Source of the DNA: Candidatus Methanoplasma glyptotermitis
Lineage (GTDB): Archaea > Thermoplasmatota > Thermoplasmata > Methanomassiliicoccales > Methanomethylophilaceae
Length of the DNA stretch: 45,921 nucleotides
Direction: 5' to 3'
Assembly (NCBI GenBank): GCA_031267895.1
Contig: JAIRYF010000016.1
Coordinates: 1-45,921 of the forward strand
Positions 40,037-45,921 of this stretch are shown here, piece after piece. The notes beneath the pieces are model-generated. The model ran no database searches and was not told the origin of the DNA. It worked only from the letters and a program-made list of their open reading frames with translations. How positions within the stretch are numbered: the first letter of the stretch is position 1; every line of letters starts with the position of its first letter. The translations under genes and the position numbers were made by a program.

Positions 40037-41223
40037 AATATTTCCGCGCAGTAGTTCAGGATCTCGTCGGATACTTCGGCCTTGGTGCCGGTTATGTTCT
40101 TTGAAGATCCTTCAGTGACCAATATCGCCGAAGACGTGGACCTTCCGGCATCATCGATATCATTAGCCACAACGGCTTTGAGGCCGTATTCTCTCATCCT
40201 GCTTCCGGCCTTTGCTTCGAGTTCGTCAAGACTCAGTCCGGATTCCGCTTTGAATCCAATCACATTCCTGCATTTCCTGCGGATCAGAGGGAGCACTTTC
40301 GGAACGGGTTCGAGTTTCACGTCGAACGGCTTGTCGCTTGGTATCTTTCCTTCTCTCTTCTCCTCAGGCGTGAAGTCGGCCAGGGCTGCAGGCATGATCA
40401 CCAGATCGTGATCTATCCCGCCGACCATGTCCGTGAGTTCGGAAACCGCGGAAAATCTTCTTATTTTCAGGAAATCCGGGAGTGCAACACTGCACCCCCC
40501 CATCCACAGTTCCACATCGGCACCTCTCTCGAACGCACGCTGTGCCAGCGCAACAGACATCTGCCCGGTGGATCTGTTAGTTATGATCCTCATGGAGTCT
40601 ATCGGTTCTTCGCTCCTTCCTCCGATCACAAGAATACGGCGGCCGGAAAGGTCATTTTTGGATAACATCCGTATCGCCCATGATACAATTTCGTCTTTCG
40701 AGGCGGCTCTGGCCCTCACGCCGTCTCTGTGGGGCCCTATTACATGAACTCCCCATCCGGCAAGCCGTTCCAGATTTTCGGACACTGCCGGATTGTCGAG
40801 CATGAATTCGTGCATAGCGGGGGCAACTGCAACAGGCGTGCTGCCTCCGAGCGCGATCGTCGCCATGGATGTTACCGCTGTGTCATCTATCCCCAGGGCA
40901 ATCTTGGAGATTGTGTTGGCTGTTGCCGGGTAGACTAAAAAAAGGTCTGCGGCGGACATGCTTCCCAGGTGGGTTACGTGCTCTGTCCGGCCGGTCAGTT
41001 CGATTATCGGTTTCGTTCCAGATGCGAATTCTATTGCATCCGGCGCAACCAATTTCGCCGCAGCAGGGGTCATCGCCGGTATCACTTTCGCTCCGTGTCT
41101 TATCAGTTCCCTTATAACATGGAAACATTCGGTCGCGGCTATACTCCCGGTTATACCGAGAACGATCGTTTTGCCTCTCAGCCTGCTGCTCTTCTCACAG
41201 TATATCTCTTCTGACGGGTGCAT
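40033..41223 (-). CDS. coaBC: bifunctional phosphopantothenoylcysteine decarboxylase/phosphopantothenate-cysteine ligase
   Basis: 396 residues. The N-terminal CoaC flavoprotein (about 1-185) contains LGITGSIAATECFHVIREL, the catalytic-His region EHVTHLGSMSAADL, YPATANTISKIALGIDD, and APAMHEFMLDNPAV in place of the usual PAMNxxMW. The C-terminal CoaB starts at ILVIGGRSEEPIDSMRIITN and has TGQMSVALAQRAFERGADV and KPFDVKLEPVPKVLPLIR. The ATG at 41223 shares a base with the tmk stop and has AAGGAG upstream. Confidence 0.95.
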   Translation of the reverse strand: MHPSEEIYCEKSSRLRGKTIVLGITGSIAATECFHVIRELIRHGAKVIPAMTPAAAKLVAPDAIEFASGTKPIIELTGRTEHVTHLGSMSAADLFLVYPATANTISKIALGIDDTAVTSMATIALGGSTPVAVAPAMHEFMLDNPAVSENLERLAGWGVHVIGPHRDGVRARAASKDEIVSWAIRMLSKNDLSGRRILVIGGRSEEPIDSMRIITNRSTGQMSVALAQRAFERGADVELWMGGCSVALPDFLKIRRFSAVSELTDMVGGIDHDLVIMPAALADFTPEEKREGKIPSDKPFDVKLEPVPKVLPLIRRKCRNVIGFKAESGLSLDELEAKAGSRMREYGLKAVVANDIDDAGRSTSSAILVTEGSSKNITGTKAEVSDEILNYCAEIL

Positions 41224-41816
41224 CAAATCTTCTCCTTAAACTCCTTGATCACTCTCTCCGCAATCGCATTCTGATCTTCTTCGGCATCGATCACCATGAA
41301 ATCAAACTCACCGGCGAGTCTGAGGAACTCTTTCCTGACATTGCCGAGGTATTCGGATTCCTCAAATTTACTGGTCATCTCCCGATTCTCGATCCTGCTG
41401 AGGCCTTTTTGGGGATCGATATCCAAAAGCACAGTCAGATCGGGCGTTATCATTATCGGCCTGTTCAGATTTATAAGCCATTCGCGGTCAAGCGTTTCCC
41501 CGTTCAGTCCCGATGACTGATAGGCAACGGTTGATGCAAAGTACCGGTCGCATATGACGATAATATCTTTTTCGATAAGTTTCGATATTCTCTCGGTATG
41601 TACGGCACGGTCTGCGACAAAGAGCAATGCCTCCGCCTTCTGCGATATTCCTCTGACTCCGCCTTCTCTGATGAAACTTCCGATTTCGTCGTGAGTAGGT
41701 TCCTGCGTGACAGCCGTACTGTATCCGTCTTCGGCGAGATGTTCTCCGATCATCTTGCACAGCGTAGATTTCCCCGCTCCGTCTATGCCTTCGATGACCA
41801 GAAACCCGCCTTTCAG
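41223..41816 (-). CDS. tmk: thymidylate kinase (start uncertain, possibly CTG)
   Basis: 197 residues if translation begins at CTG 41816, giving MKGGFLVIEGIDGAGKST, the normal family N-terminus with the P-loop GIDGAGKST. The SD GGGGAG lies nine bases ahead. No ATG, GTG or TTG exists in that region in frame. The nearest are ATGs at 41894 and 41909, which would add about 26-31 atypical residues (MCCWKGCRPKQSVLKAGND) and overlap the Toprim gene by about 56-71 bases. Other landmarks are TQEPTHDEIGSFIRE, LFVADRAVHTERI and DRYFASTVAYQ. It makes dTDP from dTMP. It overlaps coaBC. Confidence 0.9.
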   Translation of the reverse strand: MKGGFLVIEGIDGAGKSTLCKMIGEHLAEDGYSTAVTQEPTHDEIGSFIREGGVRGISQKAEALLFVADRAVHTERISKLIEKDIIVICDRYFASTVAYQSSGLNGETLDREWLINLNRPIMITPDLTVLLDIDPQKGLSRIENREMTSKFEESEYLGNVRKEFLRLAGEFDFMVIDAEEDQNAIAERVIKEFKEKI

Positions 41817-41838
41817 GAACTCACTCTCCCCGACCGTA

Positions 41839-42252
41839 TCATTTCCTGCCTTTAATACAGATTGTTTCGGGCGACAGCCTTTCCAGCAGCACATCCAGGG
41901 ATTCCACATCCTTGATGTATTTTCTGCACAGGAAGGACAGCCTTGCTCTCAGCCCGCTGTCATATTCTGACCCGAGCGATGAGAGCTGACGTTCCAATTC
42001 GCGGGCTATCGTACCTCCTCTGCGGTCCCAGTCTGTCAGTATAACCGCTCTGTTCCCGTGTCTGTATACGTACTCGGCGGCCTTCATCGGCCCGCCCTCC
42101 GACTGTATCATGAACATGTCTCCGGTTATTCCCACGGATTCGAGTGCCTTTCTGTCCTTGAGTCCCTCTACCAAGATAACATGGTCTGCGGACAGTTCGC
42201 CGAGTTCATCCAGGACCTTCTGTACCTCGGCGAATCTTTCATCATCGTTCAT
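41839..42252 (-). CDS. small Toprim-domain protein (UPF0292-like)
   Basis: 137 residues, a stand-alone Toprim domain. The conserved Glu is in HVILVEGLKDRKAL (about 24-37), and the DxD-like acidic pair is in VILTDWDRRGG (about 70-80). These coordinate metal in topoisomerase, primase and RNase M5-type enzymes. The family is common in archaea and its role has not been settled; the RNase M5-like architecture makes RNA processing possible. It overlaps the DUF167 gene by 11 bases and precedes tmk. Confidence 0.88.
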   Translation of the reverse strand: MNDDERFAEVQKVLDELGELSADHVILVEGLKDRKALESVGITGDMFMIQSEGGPMKAAEYVYRHGNRAVILTDWDRRGGTIARELERQLSSLGSEYDSGLRARLSFLCRKYIKDVESLDVLLERLSPETICIKGRK

Positions 42253-42544
42253 CGAGTTCCCTCAGTTTTGAGATTATTGTCCCGGGATCGCCCTTCAGAA
42301 AGACCGTTTTCTGTCTGCTCGTGTGCCCGGAAATGACCTCTGCCTTCGAATCGGTCATTCGGGACAGTATCTCTTCGACTTCTCTGTTCGCCTTTCCGTC
42401 CAGCGGAGGAGACTTGACCTTCATGATCAGCCTGCTCCTCCACTCATCAATTCCTTCCACGCCGGATCTGCCGGATCTCGGGGACACCAGCACATCAGCC
42501 TCGACACCTTGGTCTCTTGCCCTGATAACATCCTCGATACGCAT
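42242..42544 (-). CDS. DUF167/YggU family protein
   Basis: 100 residues from the ATG at 42544 (MRIEDVIRARDQGVEADVLV). The family signature is KSPPLDGKANREVEEILSR, with the end SRQKTVFLKGDPGTIISKL. YggU-like proteins are small alpha/beta proteins of unknown function. A TATA at 42574-42582 predicts an 8-base leader and rules out the in-frame ATG at 42574. It heads the operon DUF167-Toprim-tmk-coaBC-pantoate kinase. Confidence 0.87.
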   Translation of the reverse strand: MRIEDVIRARDQGVEADVLVSPRSGRSGVEGIDEWRSRLIMKVKSPPLDGKANREVEEILSRMTDSKAEVISGHTSRQKTVFLKGDPGTIISKLRELDER

Positions 42545-42573
42545 ATCTGATCTGTACGTTATCAACCGCAACA

Positions 42574-42582
42574 TATTTTATC
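42574..42582 (-). promoter_or_regulatory. TATA box of the DUF167-to-pantoate kinase operon
   Basis: GATAAAATA on the minus strand (42582-42574) predicts transcription from about 42552, eight bases ahead of the ATG at 42544. The five genes behind it overlap or abut, so this is probably the main promoter for tmk, coaBC and pantoate kinase. Confidence 0.5.
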
Positions 42583-42662
42583 GGTCGGGTTGACACCGTC
42601 TCCTTGATCGCGATCCCGGGATGAAGCAAATCTGATCTCATCGGAATCGTGTGAATAAAACC

Positions 42663-42669
42663 ATATATC
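42663..42669 (+). promoter_or_regulatory. TATA box of the GINS gene
   Basis: ATATATC, preceded by an A-rich BRE-like AATAAAACC, is centred 26 bases before the ATG at 42692, predicting a leaderless message. Confidence 0.5.
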
Positions 42670-42691
42670 GACACGAAATAAGGGATTGCAG

Positions 42692-43411
42692 ATGCTGAGG
42701 AACTCCGACCCCATGTCATTCGAGGATCTAGGTTCGATATACCGTATGGAGAAGAAGTCTCCCATGCTGTCCGCGGTCAGGAGAGATCTTTATTCAGCAG
42801 TTGCCGGCCTGATAATAGACATCAGGTCGGAGTATGAGAAGCATCTGTCTGCCGATCCGGAGTCGATAATCTGCGAGGGAGTCAACCAACGCAGGAAGAA
42901 AGCGATATCGATGTCAAAAGAGATAACAGAGATCAGGATGAGTAAGATCGCGTCCCTGGCACTCATGGGTGCCAGAGGGGGACAGAATGTGCTCGATCAT
43001 CTGACGCCCGAGGAGAAAGAGTATTACGAAAATATCCTGAACATCTCCAGAAGACATGTAAACATAGTGGACAGACTCAGCGGAAAAAGAAAATTCGAGA
43101 TTCCCGAGATCGATCCTGAACCTGTCCGGTCTAAAACAGCCGAACCCATGCACGCCATGGATGAGATCGCTGTCGAAGATACCGCAGATCCAAGTCACAC
43201 TGAGGAAGAGGTGCACGCACTGCCTCCTGCCAAAGAATATCCCATGGACAATGAGGCGGTCGTGATAAGGATACTTGAAGATCTTCCACCGTTCTCCGGT
43301 CCCGAAAGAAATTACAAACTTTGCAAAGAGGACATTGTCAGAATGCCAAAGGCAATGGCCATGGCACTTGTGAACCGAGATAAGGCTGTGATCGTCAGCC
43401 CCGGACCCTGA
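42692..43411 (+). CDS. DNA replication complex GINS subunit (Gins51-like)
   Basis: 239 residues. GINS links MCM helicase and Cdc45/RecJ at the archaeal fork. The helical A domain carries SAVRRDLYSAVAGLIIDIRSE and KEITEIRMSKIASLALMGARG, which is typical for archaeal GINS. An acidic, Pro/Glu-rich linker (about 130-195) precedes a small B domain (AVVIRILEDLPPFSGPERNY; KLCKEDIVRMPKAMAMALVNRDKA), the order of the Gins51 type. The start at 42692 is supported by the TATA; a TTG at 42686 is less likely. It overlaps the convergent MBL gene by 17 bases. Confidence 0.87.
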   Translation: MLRNSDPMSFEDLGSIYRMEKKSPMLSAVRRDLYSAVAGLIIDIRSEYEKHLSADPESIICEGVNQRRKKAISMSKEITEIRMSKIASLALMGARGGQNVLDHLTPEEKEYYENILNISRRHVNIVDRLSGKRKFEIPEIDPEPVRSKTAEPMHAMDEIAVEDTADPSHTEEEVHALPPAKEYPMDNEAVVIRILEDLPPFSGPERNYKLCKEDIVRMPKAMAMALVNRDKAVIVSPGP

Positions 43412-44156
43412 GAGTCCTCGTATCGCCGCCGAACTCAAGGCAGTCGATGTACATTCTTTTCATTCCCGATATCTCCGCAACCGTGTCTCTTGCCAGATCC
43501 GGGATGTTGTTCGTCTTGCTGAGATGAGCCAAAAAGATCTGTCTGCCTTCCCTCATGGTCCTGTTTATGGCACCTGCGCAGTCTGTGTTCGAGAGATGCC
43601 CCATATCGCTGGCTATGAGCCTTTTGAGATACAGAGGGTACGGGCCTTCCGCAAGCATCTTTTTATCATAATTTGATTCAATGACGGCAATATCCGCTTC
43701 CTCAAGCGCATGTTCGACTTGAAATGTGAGCTTACCCGTATCGGTCGCAACAAGCACCTTCTTACCTTCTGCCTCAACCAGGAATGCATTCGGTTCCGCC
43801 GCATTGTGGGATGTCGGAAGAGGCGTTATGTTCATACTTCCAACGCAGAACGACTCCATAGTCCTGATCTCAGCATATTCGACATTGCCTACGCTGCTGC
43901 ATTCGAATGTCGCCCTGTTGCACATGACCGGTATGTTGAATTTTCTTGATACGACTCCGACGCCCGCAATGTGATCGGAGTGTTCGTGTGTCACGAGCAG
44001 AGCTTTCAGTGCCCTCGAATCGACGCCTTCCTGCCCCATCAGTCCCGTTACTTTTTTGCCGCTTATGCCTGCATCTATCATCACAGCTGTGTCATCATGC
44101 TGTACAACGGTGCAGTTCCCGTCGCTTCCGCTCGCAAGAACGTGGACTTCGAACAT
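43395..44156 (-). CDS. MBL-fold metallohydrolase (YycJ/WalJ-like)
   Basis: 253 residues. It begins EVHVLASGSDGNCTVVQHDD, which matches the YycJ/WalJ branch of the metallo-beta-lactamase fold. The metal ligands are in THEHSDHIAG (about 56-65), with further His and Asp residues in SHNAAEPNAF, VATDTGK and DMGHLSN. Related proteins are nucleases or phosphodiesterases, and the substrate here is unknown. It follows the CBS gene by six bases with the SD TGAGGA, so the two form an operon. Confidence 0.87.
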   Translation of the reverse strand: MFEVHVLASGSDGNCTVVQHDDTAVMIDAGISGKKVTGLMGQEGVDSRALKALLVTHEHSDHIAGVGVVSRKFNIPVMCNRATFECSSVGNVEYAEIRTMESFCVGSMNITPLPTSHNAAEPNAFLVEAEGKKVLVATDTGKLTFQVEHALEEADIAVIESNYDKKMLAEGPYPLYLKRLIASDMGHLSNTDCAGAINRTMREGRQIFLAHLSKTNNIPDLARDTVAEISGMKRMYIDCLEFGGDTRTLRVRG

Positions 44157-44162
44157 AGGTCC

Positions 44163-44693
44163 TCAGACCTTCTTCTTGTAAATATAGAATATTATATCCG
44201 ATCTGGACAGAATCCCCACTAACACTCCCTGCTCAAGAACAGGCATACGGTTAACGTTGAGCCGCATCATCTTCTTCAGAGCCTCAACTATCTTCTCGTC
44301 CGGAGATGTCGCAAGAATGCTCCTGACCATCACATCTTCCACCTTCATCTCTGATATTGTCCTATTCGCATCGGCGAGAACAGTATCGGTGGTATCACCA
44401 TCCATAGGCAGGCTGAGAAGTGATCGGGAATTCATATCCATATCCAGTTTATCCTGATATTTCAGGATGAGATTCAGAACATCATTCTCGGTTATCATTC
44501 CGATGACATGGTTCCTGTTATCGACCACCGGCGCACCGGTGACGTTGTCTACCGCAAATTTTATCGTCGCGCGTTTTATGGTATCTGTCGGCTTGACCGT
44601 CAAAACCTGAGTGGTCATTAGATCCCTGACCCGGAGTTCCTTCATCAGGTTCTGGATATGCCCATGAAGATATATGCGTTTGGATTCGCACAT
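44163..44693 (-). CDS. CBS-domain pair protein
   Basis: 176 residues with two CBS repeats: VRDLMTTQVLTVKPTDTIKRA to GMITENDVLNLIL (about 22-78), and VEDVMVRSILATSPDEKIVEAL to VGILSRSDIIFYI (about 117-172). Such pairs bind adenosyl ligands and sense energy state. The first ~16 residues (MCESKRIYLHGHIQNL) are not part of the repeats. An alternative start at 44645 would remove them, but the promoter at 44726-44733 fits 44693. It is co-transcribed with the MBL gene. Confidence 0.88.
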   Translation of the reverse strand: MCESKRIYLHGHIQNLMKELRVRDLMTTQVLTVKPTDTIKRATIKFAVDNVTGAPVVDNRNHVIGMITENDVLNLILKYQDKLDMDMNSRSLLSLPMDGDTTDTVLADANRTISEMKVEDVMVRSILATSPDEKIVEALKKMMRLNVNRMPVLEQGVLVGILSRSDIIFYIYKKKV

Positions 44694-44725
44694 TGCCGTA
44701 TGGCACCAAGTCCCAAACAGACAGT

Positions 44726-44733
44726 TTTATTTA
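44726..44733. promoter_or_regulatory. shared TATA element between the CBS gene and tRNA-Lys
   Basis: TTTATTTA reads as a TATA box in both directions. It lies about 26-29 bases ahead of the tRNA-Lys 5' end (44759) on the + strand and about 37 bases ahead of the CBS ATG (44693) on the - strand. Confidence 0.45.
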
Positions 44734-44758
44734 CAATAATGCAATCAAGAGGTCTGCG

Positions 44759-44832
44759 GGGCCTGTAGCTCAGCTAGGTAGAGCGATCGACTCTTAATCG
44801 ATCGGCCAAGGGTTCGAATCCCTTCAGGCCCG
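44759..44832 (+). tRNA. tRNA-Lys (anticodon CTT)
   Basis: The full cloverleaf can be folded by eye. The acceptor is GGGCCTG with CAGGCCC plus discriminator G. The D arm is GCTC/GAGC. The anticodon stem is ATCGA/TCGAT with loop CTCTTAA, so the anticodon is CTT (44793-44795), reading AAG. A five-base variable region precedes the T arm AAGGG-TTCGAAT-CCCTT. CCA is not encoded, and there is no intron. TTTT follows at 44834-44837. The genes on its 3' side look foreign, so the 3' half may have served as an integration site. Confidence 0.97.
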
Positions 44833-44833
44833 C

Positions 44834-44837
44834 TTTT
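44834..44837 (+). terminator. T-run after tRNA-Lys
   Basis: TTTT begins two bases after the discriminator base of the tRNA, a usual place for termination of an archaeal tRNA transcript. Confidence 0.4.
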
Positions 44838-44952
44838 CCAGACTGGACGAGCCTATTTTTGGCAATTCGGAGAACCGCAAGATTTTCATCCGGTCTTTCA
44901 GAAATTTGAACGTCGCGGAACCAATCGATCCGCAATCCGGGGGGTGCCCCGA

Positions 44953-45423
44953 ATGACTGCGATAAGCTCGGCGGAACGCATCATAAAGATCATCTCGGCC
45001 TGGAATAAAAAAGGAATAAAATCCATCTATGCCGACAAATCCGAAATATACTTCATCGATAAGAAAGGTCATTCCGATCTCTCGGTATCCGGCCCTAACA
45101 TAAACGGCCCGGCTATCTGCTCTGTGCTTGGCCTGGAGGCTAAATCCTTTGAAGACATAGTATGCAGTCCGCGTGAATTTTCACCGGCCGCACAAATCAC
45201 ACGTCTCAACCGCGGCTATCTGATGCGGGCACTCGACGCAATGAACGGATGCGACGAAATTGAAATTATCGTTGAAGATCTCTCGCTCACAAGGATATCC
45301 GGCATACTCCATGATGATACATACATCATATCATACATCTCGCCTCTGATCTGCAATGATTCAGCAGACGACCGCAAGACCGCAGACGGCAAGCCGATTT
45401 GTGAAGAGGAGGCGGAATCGTGA
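44953..45423 (+). CDS. unknown protein of a possible integrated element
   Basis: 156 residues from the ATG at 44953 (MTAISSAERIIKIISAWNKK), six bases after the SD GGGGTG. A GTG at 44944 lies inside that SD. No family is recognised. Alternating strands are visible: IKSIYADKSEIYFIDKKGH in the N-terminal half, and CDEIEIIVEDLSLTRISGIL with DDTYIISYISPLI near residues 100-133. The last pattern recalls the edge strand of a sliding clamp, but that is a weak impression. The C-terminal 25 residues are acidic. The gene is 120 bases after tRNA-Lys, has no relative among neighbouring families, and is coupled by GTGA to the next frame. Confidence 0.55.
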   Translation: MTAISSAERIIKIISAWNKKGIKSIYADKSEIYFIDKKGHSDLSVSGPNINGPAICSVLGLEAKSFEDIVCSPREFSPAAQITRLNRGYLMRALDAMNGCDEIEIIVEDLSLTRISGILHDDTYIISYISPLICNDSADDRKTADGKPICEEEAES

Positions 45424-45921
45424 CCGCAATCAAGATAACACAGACCGCCGATAGCGGCGGTAAGAAATATGAACGCTGGGCATCAGAATTTTTGGATTTA
45501 CAGCTCCATCATGCCCGGCGTTCGCCTCTCGATTCCTTGAGTTTCCTAACCGCAAAGGCTATTCCGTGCGATAAGCTGGAAAACTCTTCGGATTCCACGC
45601 CTGCCCTTAAAAAATCCATCAAGTCTGGCGATAAACTAATTGTCAGTTTTTCCTTCTTTTCCCTTACCATGTATGGGAAATACTTACCGATTCAATTAAA
45701 TATTTCCCAGGGTTATTCCTACCTAGTAAGGAAAATCCTTACAGGAGCTGTAAAAAATGGAAAAATCAACTCAAACAGCGCAAGCTATGAACGCCCCGAC
45801 ACACCTGGATGTCATCTCGGACACCTGGGAGATCAGGGGATCGGACGGCAAGGCCACAACGTACGTTCGGGTAACCGTGGAAATATCCCCATTGGTCACA
45901 GACGCAATCAGAGACCGCCTG
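45420..45921 (+). CDS. open frame running off the window end, uncertain
   Basis: A GTG at 45420 overlaps the stop of the previous gene (GTGA) and opens a frame with no stop up to the window end. It begins MTAIKITQTADSGGKKYERW and is plausible protein for about 75 codons. Beyond about 45650 it crosses a TATA box, repeated CTTAC motifs and the start of another gene in a different frame, so its far part is probably not translated or is chance. A frameshift before 45650 or a short real gene with a hidden stop is possible. The product is not recognised. Confidence 0.25.
   Translation, partial: MTAIKITQTADSGGKKYERWASEFLDLQLHHARRSPLDSLSFLTAKAIPCDKLENSSDSTPALKKSIKSGDKLIVSFSFFSLTMYGKYLPIQLNISQGYSYLVRKILTGAVKNGKINSNSASYERPDTPGCHLGHLGDQGIGRQGHNVRSGNRGNIPIGHRRNQRPP
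45444..45461. repeat. perfect 6-bp inverted repeat
   Basis: ACCGCC, a 6-base loop GATAGC, then GGCGGT lie 21 bases after the stop of the 156-residue gene. This could be its 3'-end hairpin, which would count against the GTG frame being a real gene. Confidence 0.4.
45658..45742. promoter_or_regulatory. promoter with four CTTAC motifs and palindromes
   Basis: The TATA box TTAAATATTT (45696-45705) predicts a start near 45727, 30 bases before the ATG at 45757. Around it are CTTAC at 45663-45667, 45683-45687 and 45738-45742, and its complement GTAAG at 45726-45730. The first two are exactly 20 bases apart. GTAAGG-AAAAT-CCTTAC (45726-45742) is a perfect palindrome at the predicted start site. TTTCCC (45658-45663), GGGAAA (45675-45680) and TTTCCC (45703-45708) form further inverted pairs. 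This looks like an operator cluster, or iterons, for a DNA-binding protein. Confidence 0.6.
45757..45921 (+). CDS. unknown protein, N-terminal part only
   Basis: An ATG at 45757 opens a frame for 55 residues to the window end: MEKSTQTAQAMNAPTHLDV, then SDTWEIRGSDGKATTYVRVTVEISPL and DAIRDRL (quoted in parts). The SD AGGAG (45743-45747) is well placed, and a TATA with operator-like repeats precedes it. It is not recognised. The strand pattern YVRVTVEIS after a Trp-containing start suggests a small DNA- or protein-binding domain. The controlled promoter would suit a regulator or early gene of a mobile element. Confidence 0.6.
   Translation, partial: MEKSTQTAQAMNAPTHLDVISDTWEIRGSDGKATTYVRVTVEISPLVTDAIRDRL

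Noticed and set aside
1-45921. CRISPR array or defence island
   Set aside because: No regularly spaced repeats and no cas-like or recognised defence genes were found.

Overview
The window is archaeal, most likely from a Methanomassiliicoccales-type methanogen (class Thermoplasmata). The evidence is a euryarchaeal uL3-to-Cbf5 ribosomal superoperon, archaeal versions of the translation, pantothenate, riboflavin and replication genes (RbkR, pantoate kinase, DTD2, GINS), TATA boxes about 26 bases ahead of many starts with little or no leader, and near-total avoidance of TAG as a stop. No methanogenesis or pyl gene lies in the window, so the order-level placement is inference.

Layout. Positions 1-4040 hold a frameshifted C39 peptidase remnant, the archaeosine enzyme RaSEA with a DUF5611 partner, an orphan membrane-anchored extracytoplasmic protein, and a possible 49-residue ORF ahead of the ribosomal operon. 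Positions 4045-19617 are a compact + strand superoperon: uL3-uL4-uL23-uL2-uS19-uL22-uS3-uL29-aIF1-Rnp1-uS17-uL14-uL24-eS4-uL5-uS14-uS8-uL6-eL32-eL19-uL18-uS5-uL30-uL15-SecY-EMC3-like-Cmk-Cbf5. Two unknown genes follow, one a polytopic membrane protein. Positions 21114-22181 (- strand) carry an unknown soluble protein and a zinc-ribbon/TM2 gene broken at an 11-base homopolymer.

Positions 22459-31403 are a translation cluster: TrpRS, PheRS alpha, an HTH/TPR regulator (-), a D-aminoacyl-tRNA deacylase read through an in-frame TAG, UMP kinase (-), aRF1, ArgRS and a GNAT. Positions 31688-38821 carry the riboflavin kinase/regulator RbkR, then - strand operons purS-purL-purQ and prs-proS-trmI. Positions 38902-44693 hold DUF357, a - strand operon (DUF167, Toprim, Tmk, CoaBC, pantoate kinase), GINS, and a CBS-MBL pair. 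A tRNA-Lys(CTT) at 44759-44832 is followed by unrecognised, more AT-rich genes and a promoter with repeated CTTAC motifs, which looks like the start of an integrated element that runs out of the window.

The observation I rate highest is dtdA (26376-27224). A full-length DTD2 protein is encoded only if the TAG at codon 127 is read as sense. Every other intact gene whose stop lies in the window ends in TGA or TAA, which is what a pyrrolysine-using archaeon would show. Secondary points are the poly-G switch candidate in the TM2 gene, the inverted repeat around the rbkR promoter, paired divergent leaderless promoters, and the element-like region after tRNA-Lys.
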